64,000 bases of DNA from Hesseltinella vesiculosa (taxonomy: Eukaryota; Mucoromycota; Mucoromycetes; Mucorales; Cunninghamellaceae): positions 713,387 through 777,386 of the forward strand of contig MCGT01000011.1 of the NCBI GenBank assembly GCA_002104935.1, given 5' to 3'. Both the position numbers and the translations under genes were made by a program. The notes under the pieces were generated by a model that was not told where the DNA came from, did no database searches, and saw only the letters and a program-made list of their open reading frames with translations. How positions within the stretch are numbered: position 1 is the first letter of the stretch; every line of letters starts with the position of its first letter. Positions 1-10,560 of the stretch are shown piece after piece.

Positions 1-398
1 GTTTCCTGCATCATAAACACCAAGAACCCCTCTCCTGCATCCCCCCTTTTTTTTTTTTTTTTTTTTTTTTGGGCCTCGACGATCCTCAGAAAAATAAAGA
101 CGATGGGCCTTTCTGGCCCTCTCCCCCCTTTTTTATATATTTTATATCCTAATTCCCCAGGTCATATTAGCCATTTTGCTTATTTGTTCCTTTTTTTTTT
201 ATTTCTCTTTTCCCTTCTCTCTCTCTCTCTCATTTCCATCGTTTGTATTATAGCATACACGCATTTTTTGTCCTTGCCCTCGACAACCCTTTTTCCTTTT
301 CAACAAACGACCGACGGAGTTTTACCCCACACTGATCTTGAGAGAGAAAAAAAAATCACAACCTTCAGCAAACCCATTTCTTTTGAGGAAGCCATTAG
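1..398 (+). promoter_or_regulatory. Upstream region of the VTC gene
   Basis: No convincing coding exon is seen. The stretch has a long T tract around 48-70 and a CT-rich stretch around 180-300 leading to the ATG at 399. Similar pyrimidine-rich leaders precede several other start codons here (near 8849, 38062, 40710 and 58986), so this is read as core promoter and 5' leader. No defined transcription-factor site can be named. Confidence 0.45.
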
Positions 399-3300
399 AT
401 GAAATACGGATTGGAACTACAACAGAACATATTTGTGCCCTGGCGCTTGTCGTATGTGTCCTATGATGTCCTCAAAGGCGAACTGAAAAGCCGCCAATTG
501 GACCATGGCTGGACGGACACGGATGAAAAAGAATTCCTGCTGCTGATGGACAACGAATTATGCAAGGTGTACGATTTTATCAGCGCCAAGCTCACAGAAA
601 TCGACGCCCGCATTCTTTATTGTGAACGGACGATCCAGACACTGCAGAAAAACCCCACCATGGCGTCGGATGCCAATTACAGCATCATGGACGAAGCCCT
701 GACAGAAATCCTCTTTGACGTCAATGACCTTTCTCGGTTCACCCGAGTCAACTTCACAGCTATTCAAAAGCTACTCAAGAAACATGACAAATGGACAGGC
801 TTGAACCTCAAGCAAGCATACGTAGCCAAGCTGCGTGAAAAGCCTCTGGATAAACAAAGATTCGACGTGGCCATTATTTATATTTCTGCATTGCATGACA
901 TCTGCCGTAACCGAGGGCAACAATCCTCGGGCAACCCCACCTCTGGTGCTGACCAAAATGCCTTTGAACGCGCCACAGCCAAGTATTGGATCCACCCCGA
1001 CAACATCACCGAGGTCAAGGCCATCATCATGTTACATCTGCCTGTCCTCATCTTTGACAAAAACAAGAAATGGGAACCTGCCGACTCTGCCATTTCCAGC
1101 ATTTATTTCGACAATGATAATTTTGACTTGTACACCGGCCGTTTGCAAAGGGATGAAGGCGCTGAAGCTATTCGTTACCGTTGGTAAAGGGAAAAAAAAA
1201 AAAAAGCAAGCGGACTTTCAACCGCTTGCATGAATTGTGAAGAGCAAGGGGCACACACACACACACACACACACGCTATGACAAAAAAAGAAGGGAGCGC
1301 CGAAAAAAAAAGAGGGGGGTGGCCACTCTTTCTCCTTTTTTTTGTTTCTCTAGCAATTCCCCTTTGTCCTTCTTTGCCTTGTATCCCTATCATCCCTTCT
1401 CTGTCTCTCTCTCATTCTTCTTTTTTGTGATTCTCCTCCTCCCTTTCCCCCCCTTGATAGTATGTGTGTGTGTGTGCTGGGCTGGAATGACGGTGGATGA
1501 TGGCATCTGTCAGCCACTGGTCACTCACGTGTTTTTTTTCTTTTTCTAGGTATGGTAATACAACCAGCCGTGATGTCTACATTGAAAGAAAAACCCATCA
1601 CGCACCTTGGCTGAATGGCACTTCGGTCAAAGATCGCTTCCGCCTAGATGAAACGCATGTCAATCCCTTCACCGTGGGCGGTCGCTCAGCCGATGAAATT
1701 GCCGCTGAGTTACGACAAAAAAACACAAACGCAAAGGTCATTGACGACATTCATTTTATTGCCCAAGGCGTGCAAACGTCCTTGAGCGAAAAACGTCTGG
1801 AGCCCATGCTCCGCGTCTTTTACAACCGTACCGCTTTCCAGCTCCCGGACGATCAGCGGCTTCGCATCTCATTGGACACCGACCTCACCTATATCCGTGA
1901 AGATCATCTGGATGGCCAAACCCGCCGCCAGCCACCCTACAGCTGGCGTCGTTCCGACGTGGGCATCGATTCACCCTTCTCCTACGTCAAAGAGCAGGAC
2001 ATCCTGCGCTTCCCCTACGCTGTGCTCGAAACCAAGCTGCAAACCCACCTTGGCCAAGAACCTCCCCAGTGGCTGTCGTCCCTCGTCGAATCGCATCTGG
2101 TGCATGAAGTCCCCCGCTTTTCAAAATACCTGCACGGAGCCTGCCACTTTTACCGCTCACGCCTGCCTCTGCTGCCCTGGTGGCTGGCCGAGCTCAACGT
2201 CGACATCCGCAAACCTCGCGCCGAGAACATCGGCCTGACCCGGTCCCGCAGCTTCAAGCCCTTGATCGACGGCCGTTACCGTCGAGCCATGATCGAAGAA
2301 CAAGAGCGCGCCCACCAAGAGGCCGTGGTCAATCGCCATGGCTCCATCTCTGCCGCCAGCACCGGCAGCCGCCAGTCATCCCATCATACCCTCGGTTCTC
2401 GCCAAAGTGCCGCCAGCATCGTCCGCCAATCCTCCCACGGCCATCCTAACAACAAAGACCCCGCCCTCAAACAACTGCCACCTGGATTCAGCAGCACTGT
2501 CACCACCCACCAGACCCTCACAAGCAAATCGCTCGATTCACAGCAGCGGCTATCGGCGGACGACCCCGGCATCGTTTTGTCCCCACCGAAAAAGGATTAC
2601 ACCGTTGTTCGGGTGCCGCCGTCGTCACCACCGCATCACCATCCAAGCCAACACAGCACCCGCTCCACCCCACCCCCTCCATCCTCCAACAGCCGACTGC
2701 ATCTTTCGGCTTCCAACTCATCCCGTGCCAGTAGCCCATTTTCGCAAGCCACCTCGCAGCGCATCGGCAAAATCTTCCACAAAGTGTCCAACAGCTTCCC
2801 ATCGCACCCTGAAAAATTGGTCGGCCATCCCCGCGACAGCCGCACATCCATCACGCCCAAATCACTCTCCATGGTCGGCATGCCAGTGGATGATGACACG
2901 CCTAAGCGACAAAAGATCAAGGTCCGTGTGGAGCCCAAGACCTTTTTTGCCAACGAACGCACATTTATCTCCTGGCTTCAATTCTGTGCCTTGCTCCTCA
3001 GCGTCGCCCTCAGCCTGCTCAACTTTGGCGATGGCATATCACGTGTAGTCGGTGGCGTCTTTATGGCTCTTTCTGGTCTCATTGCCATCTATGCTCTCTA
3101 TCGATTTGAACAGCGCGCATGGTAAAAAAAAAAAAAATAGAGGGGAGGGGGAGTCGGTGACAAAAACTATTCGCTCACTTTTATTTGTCGTGCATATTAG
3201 GATGATCCACCGACGCATTGATGGACGCTATGATGATATATGGTACTTATTTTTTTTTTATTGGTCAAGTTGATAAGGGGAATTAACACGCTTTTTTATT

Positions 3301-3444
3301 TTTAATCTAGGGGTCCCGTGGTGCTTTGTGTGCTGCTCGTCATTGCGTTGATTGTAAGGATGGCATGCTTCCAGAATGAGAAAAAACACGTTACTAACCC
3401 CTTGATCCCTTTGTTAGATCAACTTTTATTTACGCTTCAAGTAA
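399..3444 (+). CDS. VTC complex subunit (SPX - VTC domain - DUF202 membrane domain)
   Basis: Five exons (399-1183, 1550-3121, 3201-3242, 3311-3353, 3418-3444) join in frame to 822 residues. An N-terminal SPX domain (about 1-150, phosphate/inositol pyrophosphate sensing) is followed by the VTC polyphosphate-polymerase-fold domain: IRYRWYG and ERKTHH span the first junction, then RLRISLDTD and [10 protein letters not shown] Ser/Pro/His-rich linker of about 200 residues leads to a C-terminal three-helix DUF202 domain. The family makes polyphosphate at the vacuolar membrane. Length and long linker resemble yeast Vtc2/Vtc3 (828 and 835 aa) more than Vtc4 (721 aa). The segment PRFSK has Arg where I recall catalytic Vtc4 having Lys, so catalytic status is open. 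The last intron carries a good branch site (ttactaac). Confidence 0.93.
1206..1476. repeat. Hairpin and complementary CA / TG microsatellites inside VTC intron 1
   Basis: Intron 1 (1184-1549) is the longest intron of this gene. It contains a perfect 8-bp inverted repeat GCAAGCGG...CCGCTTGC at 1206-1229 just after the donor, a (CA)n tract at 1252-1274 and a (TG)n tract at about 1463-1476. The two microsatellites are complementary, so the transcript could fold across the intron. Function is unknown. Confidence 0.85.
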
Positions 3445-3621
3445 TTCGAAGCGGCTTTGTAATGTAATATTTATTTCCATCGATGCCTCTTTTTTTTTTT
3501 TTTTTTTTTACGCACCCTCAACAATTTCATCCCACTTAATTTTTTTTTCTCCTGGCCCTCGACCTTTCGCAGCAAATGTAATAATACCATATATCCATTT
3601 CAACCGGCAGTTGTTTTTTTT

Positions 3622-3816
3622 CTAGCCCTGAATAAATTCTTCTAGCGCATCACCAACGGAGGGCTGCTGACACTGCTTGATGTACTTGCAGAGCTTGAGA
3701 TATACATCAGGGCATTCGACAAGCGTTTGTCAGCAGTCGAGATCTTCATTCGGGGTCCCCTGACAAGACTTCTTGGCCGATGGAAGGCAAACGAGAACGA
3801 GAGTGAAGTCTATCAT
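3622..3816 (-). pseudogene. Small Cys-rich ORF interrupted by one in-frame TGA
   Basis: Reading the minus strand from the ATG at 3816 gives a hydrophobic start (MIDFTLVLVCL, signal-peptide-like), then a Cys-containing segment, one in-frame TGA at 3732-3730, and about 35 more residues to a TAG at 3624-3622. Cysteines flank the TGA on both sides (DLDC before, LVECPDVY and LCKYIKQC after). Codon choice after the TGA looks coding. I do not recognise the family. The simplest reading is a recently disabled gene. An unrecognised splice or a recoded TGA cannot be excluded. Confidence 0.3.
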
Positions 3817-4009
3817 TGGGTAAGAAAAAACCGGATGTGTAGAGTCGGCCATTGCATTTGGCTGGAGGGTTTTATTGGCGGAGGTTCCAATGAAGCCAGC
3901 CGATGGCCTATCGATCTGATTTTTTCTGTATCGTCCTATTCTATGATGACAGGCACTTTTGATAAAAGGTACGTGCTTCGAACAGATTAATAATGCTATA
4001 CAGCAGCTT

Positions 4010-4250
4010 GCCTTCTTCCTGATGGACCATTTTCCCCAAGGGACTCCCAGGCAACATCAGCAAACACCAACAAAGCTGTGACATCCTTTGATGGATGCCA
4101 AGCTCCGCACTATGATAATCGAAGGCCACAATCATGCACTTTTTCCAACAAGTGAAATAATAGAATGCATATAAAGTATTGACAAGACGATGAGAGGTGA
4201 CCTGTGCTACTCGCACGACCTCTGACGTCAAGGCTATTACTCATGGACCA
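4010..4250. repeat. Dispersed repeat, copy A (diverged)
   Basis: By eye this segment shares an ordered set of short matches with 6800-7060 and 35190-35420, including blocks resembling ggga..cccaggcaa and gatgaga..tgac in the same order and orientation. It is the weakest of the three copies and its boundaries are estimates. No terminal inverted repeats or target duplications were seen. Confidence 0.35.
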
Positions 4251-4394
4251 GCCTCTTCGCGAGAATATTGCCGTTGTTGGTCAATCAATACCTCCTTTTT
4301 TTTTAGCATTTTCATCGAAACACTTCTAGCACTCTCGCATATATAAAAAAAAAAGCTCATCGTAGTTTATTACATGATCGCCATCCAGCCCTTT

Positions 4395-5732
<1,338 letters not shown>

Positions 5733-6900
5733 CGTTGATCGAGTTAATAAAAAAAAAAAGTTGAAAAGAAAAAAGAGGCAGGAAAAGACTTTCTTTTGAG
5801 TGAAGAAGGACGCGTGTCCACTTTGGCAAAAAAAGTAAACTCCGGTACCAATCACAGGGCTTGAGCAATGGGCTGGCTAAAAGCACCACTTGGAGGCTAA
5901 ATGTTTTCAACACATATTTGCCCGAGCAGGTGGCAACCCTGTATGCAGGACATAGTGTCAGGAAGAGCCAACCACCTTGGTAAAGTTTGCCCGTGATCTT
6001 GAACATTGCTATGGAAAATGCCTTGCTGCCGTCAACTCAAAATGCGCCTTTCATTTCAAATCTTCAGTCCTTGGTAAAAAAACAAAAACAAAAAATGTTA
6101 CAGAGTGAAATTGTGATTATCCACGTCATCCTGTGTATATCAAGCGCATGTCAAGCGCATGTCTTTCCCTATACCCTGTCATTTTTGATACAGTTTACAG
6201 TTCCAAGGCATATCCATTGTAGTAAGAAGCAGCCAGGTGACTTCGTTTCTCATCTGCATCTGCAAGCGGAGAATATTAGTGCGTTTAGTGGGCTGTTTGC
6301 AGCTTCCTTTTTGATTAGCTGATTGTTTTTTCTTTGCCACAAGCCAAAGCGCTTGGGATGGGAGGTGTCAAAGCACTGAACAAAAAGCTGGCATTTGTGC
6401 ACATGTTCAAATGATTCATCGATCCAATCACGCAGAAAGCGCTTGGTTTATTTTTTTAGAAATGAAAAAAAAAGTTTGGACGAAAAGTGTCCATGTCGTC
6501 AAAATCTTGATCAACGGCCCGACCTGATGTAGAAGTGCCGTCAACGGTTTATTCCAATGTCTTTGTCGTACCTGGTGAAGACGCTCAAACTTGTCCAAGA
6601 GAGCACCTATCTTTGCTGACCAGCAACAGCTTTGCATGTACTAGCCATAAATCGAAGAGGCTGTGCAGAGGCTGAATATGGCCATGCATGTCATTTTTTT
6701 CATTTCGTAAACGAGAAAGTATACTCTTCATAGCACTTTTTCATGATTGGATCAATGTGAAATTTGGCACAATTGATCAAATGTATGAATGGCAATGGTG
6801 CTGAATAGGTCGATTGGTGGACGTCACTGAGCCAACGTATGATCGGTTTCATTTGGACACCTCCGATCCTCCAGCTAAAATATTGAAAAAATCGGTCATT
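5733..6900. other. Non-coding stretch upstream of rpn11
   Basis: It holds the rpn11 promoter side and low-complexity A/T tracts. The short ORFs lack family signatures, consistent splice sites or coding-like composition. The last part (6800-6900) belongs to a dispersed repeat copy. Nothing else can be supported. Confidence 0.45.
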
Positions 6901-7060
6901 CTACCCAGGGGATCCCAAGGCAATCTGATCAAAAATCACAGCGCAAATTTGTTCCAAATCAAATCTCGTCAAATTTTGGATGCAAGTACAAAGTGATGAG
7001 AAATGACGATGATTCAATGACAACCCTCTCAGAGAGTCATTTTTCATTTTTTTTTTTTCA
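6800..7060. repeat. Dispersed repeat, copy B
   Basis: This matches 35190-35420 in the same orientation. Shared blocks include ctccagctaaaa, gatctgatc-type sequence, and a block like gtacaaa.tgatgaga.atgac. Similarity is imperfect over roughly 250 bp. It overlaps the 3' part of the uncertain ORF ending at 6901. Boundaries are approximate. Confidence 0.45.
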
Positions 7061-7411
7061 AGCTTGGGAACAATAAAGTTTCCCTGCTTGCATTTTGGAG
7101 CTGGAGCATCGAGACAGTGGATAGAGGAGCTAGAAGGTGGGCAAATTTGCGCTAGACATGCTTCAGCAAAATCAAAGCGTCTCTCCGCCGGTCTGGCTGA
7201 CGTTCTCATGCCGATGCCCTTTTACTTTTTTTCCCTCCTTTTATTTTCGTCCTTGTTACCCGCATGTTGACGGCTGCAAGTTATTCTACCTGGCCACATC
7301 TGTTTTACCAGTCGTGATCAAGGTTCTAGACACACGCGAGATGGGGACAACGCCGACGAGCAACAACCAGCAAACGACCAGTAGGAAGCCGTAATCAGTG
7401 AGGTCCAACAT
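6901..7411 (-). CDS. Hypothetical small protein with one N-terminal membrane segment
   Basis: Two exons (7411-7309 and 7196-6901) with a good donor (G|GTAAAA) and acceptor (cgtcag) give about 132 residues. The first exon encodes a clear hydrophobic helix (DYGFLLVVCWLLLVGVVPIS). The second begins ARPAERRFDFAEACLAQICPP and has several Cys. No family is recognised. The last 40-50 codons lie in a dispersed repeat, so either the true end is elsewhere or the repeat has supplied the C-terminus. A coincidental ORF remains possible. Confidence 0.35.
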
Positions 7412-7748
7412 GAATTATCAGATAAACGTGTTTGGGCAATGCTCGGCTTTTGAAAAAGTAAGCGACTTGTCTCGGCCATAGTCTTGGCCAACGATATCGT
7501 GCATGGCGCAATCCAGCAATTAGCCCAAGAATGATTCAAGCCGTCTGTCTACCTCTCCAGCCCCTCACTGCAGCCATGGCTTCTTCATCGAACTCTTATA
7601 GCATACGCCATCACCGGGAGATTCAGTCTAGCCACCACCACCGGTAACTCGTCCCCGGCCTACACTACGAACAAGCTTATGCCAGTCAAACAAAAAAAAA
7701 AAATAATAATAATAATAAAAAATAAACACAACGTCATGATTGTTTATT
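7412..7748. other. Short non-coding interval with AT-rich simple repeat
   Basis: No gene is seen. Near 7690-7730 there is an A tract followed by several aat units, just beyond the stop codon of the Rib2-like gene, so part is probably its 3' UTR. Confidence 0.45.
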
Positions 7749-8192
7749 TTAACCAAGGATATGGCGATTGGGTGCAAGGCATTGATCTTCGAGATCAGGG
7801 ACAATGTCGACTTGGATGTCAAGTTCACGCAGGAGCTGGATGCCTTTGCAGTCAACAAGGTTGGGGGGCTCTCGGACACCGAGGACAACTCGAGCAATGT
7901 TGGCTTGGGCAATGCTTTGGACACAGGGAATATTGCCAGAAAGACGGGTGGAACAGGGTTCCATGGTGGTATACATTGTGGCACCTTGGGCCACGGTGGG
8001 ATCGGTTAGTTTCATTAAGCAGCATTGCTCGGCATGGGTGTTGCCTGGTAGTTCGCGTGAGTAGCCTGTGGTCAGTAGCTCTCCATCTTTGACCAAACAA
8101 GCACCTACGCAGTAGGCTTTTTCAGCTGGGATGCTCTTATTTGCCTCGACAATGGCCAGCTCCATATACTTAATGTCTTCCTGCACTGCCAT
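7749..8192 (-). CDS. Rib2-type pyrimidine deaminase domain protein (riboflavin pathway)
   Basis: A single uninterrupted ORF of 147 residues. Motifs of the zinc deaminase fold are intact: HAEQ (ligand His and catalytic Glu) and EPCSTRLSGNIPC (two zinc-binding Cys). GYSRELPGNTHAEQ matches my memory of the C-terminal deaminase domain of yeast Rib2, which deaminates the pyrimidine intermediate of riboflavin synthesis. Here the domain stands alone, without the pseudouridine-synthase part fused to it in yeast Rib2. It is divergent from the Sel1-repeat gene, sharing about 650 bp of upstream sequence. Another deaminase role is possible, but riboflavin synthesis is the best call. Confidence 0.82.
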   Translation of the reverse strand: MAVQEDIKYMELAIVEANKSIPAEKAYCVGACLVKDGELLTTGYSRELPGNTHAEQCCLMKLTDPTVAQGATMYTTMEPCSTRLSGNIPCVQSIAQANIARVVLGVREPPNLVDCKGIQLLRELDIQVDIVPDLEDQCLAPNRHILG

Positions 8193-8848
8193 TGTAATTT
8201 AAATAGTCAACGGGCTAAGAAAGGGAAAATGAGCGGTGTCATCGCTTTCCCAGCCGGCTGAAGCTCTTTCATTTGCGAGCCAACGAAAGAGAGGGCAACC
8301 TTTCCATTTCTGGCAAGACGCTTCTTTTTTTAGGTCAAGAAGTCTCGACTGTTTGTCTATTGTTCAGCAAACAATAATAAAAAATCTGGGCCGAGGATGA
8401 AAAAAAAAGGGCATGAATGTCAAAATGGTATATTTTTAATATCACAGCAAGAGAGGGGCGGTCGTATTGAAAGAGTGTCACAAACGCATCCGATTCGAAA
8501 AGGCAATCGAAAATGCCTCCTGGAAATTCTAGCGTTCATTCAAAATGCAATCAAGCAAAAAAGTGTCTTTTTTTTTTTTTTTGCCCAGGTTGCTCCCTCT
8601 TTTTCTCTCTTTTTCTCTTGTCTTCTTCACAAGTTTATATTATCTTATTCAATCCTTTTCGTCAGTCCGCCCCCCCTTTTTTGTGTGTTCCTGCTTCTCT
8701 CCCTTCCCTTTCCCCTTTATCTTCTATTTATTCTGTTTGCTTTTGGTCGTCGTTTTCTCTGACCCATTCTCGACTACTTTTGCAACGTCGTCATTGCCAT
8801 TATATTCTTTCGTCACCATCCATCGACTCAATCAACACAGCCTCCACC
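8193..8848. promoter_or_regulatory. Divergent promoter region, deaminase / Sel1-repeat genes
   Basis: 656 bp between two start codons on opposite strands. The right half (8560-8840) is strongly pyrimidine-rich, like other leaders here. ORFs in it are low complexity (Phe/Leu/Ser runs) and are rejected as genes. Confidence 0.5.
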
Positions 8849-10033
8849 ATGACTGCCAAGACATTACTAGGTAAGACGAGAGATAGTGTCGCAATGAAAA
8901 ACTAAACCAAAACGAGTCATGCTCATGTCCCACTCCCTCATTTTTTTTTTATTTCCCCTCGGTGGTGTTTCAACGTTTCAGCCAGCCCAACGAACGAAGG
9001 AATGGAAAAGACCGAGCAGGTGTCGATTGGTGACTTTTTCAAGGACCAAGAAGACACCGAAATAGAAGCAGACACAAGTTCCATCGACTCCACACGTCCG
9101 ATCAAAAGTGTACGGCAAGATTCGGTGCGGATGTTCCGCCAAACTCTACCATTGGCCAAACCCTCCGCTGCCATCATTGAAACGACTCCCACCTTTCCTC
9201 TGACACCAGCCTCACCTCACCAGTCTAAAACCGAACATGATACCCATTTACTTACTCCTCCTCTTCCTACCATGTCCCAAAGCTCCAGCTCCAGTACCGA
9301 CCATCCTCCTTTAGAGAAGCACATTGCACGACATTCTCCTCCATCGACGGACGATCCAATTGAAGCCATGGTGCAAGCTGGTATTCAATTCCATGAAGCT
9401 GGTCAATTGGAAAAAGCTACTGAATGCTTCCGTCAAGCCACCACCAAGGAATCTCCCATGGGCATGTTTTTATATGGTGTCTCTTTACGTCATGGCTGGG
9501 TAATGTCTGTGGAGAGTCGGCAAGGCGTTAAGGGAGGCCAGAAACAAGAATTGCCCACTCACCTTTTTTTTTTTACCCTTAGGGCTGTAAGAAGAGTGAA
9601 CACCTGGCGTTCCAATATCTTCAAAAAGCTGCGGAACATGCTGTCCTGGATTTGAATAACCTCTCCAACACTGTCAACCGATCTGCAAGTAAAGGCGAAT
9701 TGATCATTGCTATTTATGAAATGGGTGTGTCCTTTCGGCATGGTTGGGGGGTAAGCGGTTTGAACCCAACACTTTTTCGACTCACGCCATTCTTTTTTCC
9801 CTTGGCTTTTGTAGTGTAAAAAGAACAAGGAAACAGCTGTGCATTTCTTCAAGATTGCAGCAGACTTAGGCGATCCTGACGCTCAAAATGACCTTGGCTT
9901 TTGCTACCATCACGGCCACGGGGTCAAAAAAGATTTACACATGGCTGCAAAGTATTATCGCAAGGCCGATAAGCAAGGTCATGGGCTCCTGGGCAATTCT
10001 TGGATTTGGAAGTCAAAATATGATTTAAAATAA
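8849..10033 (+). CDS. Sel1-repeat protein
   Basis: Four exons (8849-8870, 8982-9499, 9583-9750, 9815-10033) join to 308 residues. The N-terminal third is Ser/Thr/Pro-rich and likely disordered. From about residue 125 there are four Sel1/TPR-like repeats (AGIQFHEAGQLEKATECFRQ, GVSLRHGWGC, GVSFRHGWGC, LGFCYHHGHGV). Two introns fall at the same position within successive repeats (after HGW and HGWG), suggesting the exons arose by internal duplication. The end GNSWIWKSKY resembles fungal Sel1 proteins of the Dsf2/Chs4 type. Such proteins are scaffolds or activators. No specific partner can be assigned. Confidence 0.85.
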
Positions 10034-10560
10034 AAATTGCACCAATGGCTTGGCCATGCTCAGATTCCAACAAGATGAACAATGGACACTAGGAAGGAAA
10101 TCCCCTTTGAACCAGCCATGTCGCGCATTGATCCAACCGATCTACACCAAGCAGAGGCGGCCAACAGAACCAGCTGATTGAGAAATGGTCCCGTTTGTAT
10201 TGGCTAACAGCTGTAGAAATCAAAAAAGGTAGACGTGATTCATGCCGCTGATGAAGATGGAGGAAGCCACGTAGTGGCGAGAGAGAAGGCGGGGATGGCG
10301 CTAGAGCCAACCTTCCCCATGACACCCCATTGTGCCATTATCTATTCCCACAGGAACAACGCCCATTGCTAAACAGGCTTAGAAATGGTGGTGAAGAACA
10401 AGCGTCATGAGCGAGTTCTACGGTCACTTTTTTGCTGGCTGGGGGCCACTGTGGGGCAATGAACTGATCTGCGGAATCCAAAAAAGGGAGAATACGAAAA
10501 AGCGCCTGCACTTCTTTTTCTTCTACTTTTACAGTATTTTGAATAACCCCCATCCGCTCA
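10034..10560. other. Intergenic, Sel1 gene to spt20
   Basis: Presumed 3' UTR of the Sel1-repeat gene and promoter of spt20. No coding exon is supported. The short ORF at 10407-10598 on the plus strand lacks family features. Confidence 0.45.

Larger units (their letters stand above)
3445..4394. other. Intergenic region between VTC and rpn11 (convergent)
   Basis: It holds the presumed 3' ends of two convergent genes, long T tracts (3490-3510 and about 3540), a broken small ORF (listed at 3622-3816) and a diverged copy of a dispersed repeat (about 4010-4250). The plus strand of 3650-3820 is also open but has no start codon. No further gene is supported. Confidence 0.5.

Noticed and set aside
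8397..8905. Overlapping Phe/Ser/Leu-rich ORFs upstream of the Sel1-repeat gene
   Set aside because: They are translations of a pyrimidine-rich leader in several frames, without any complexity typical of protein.
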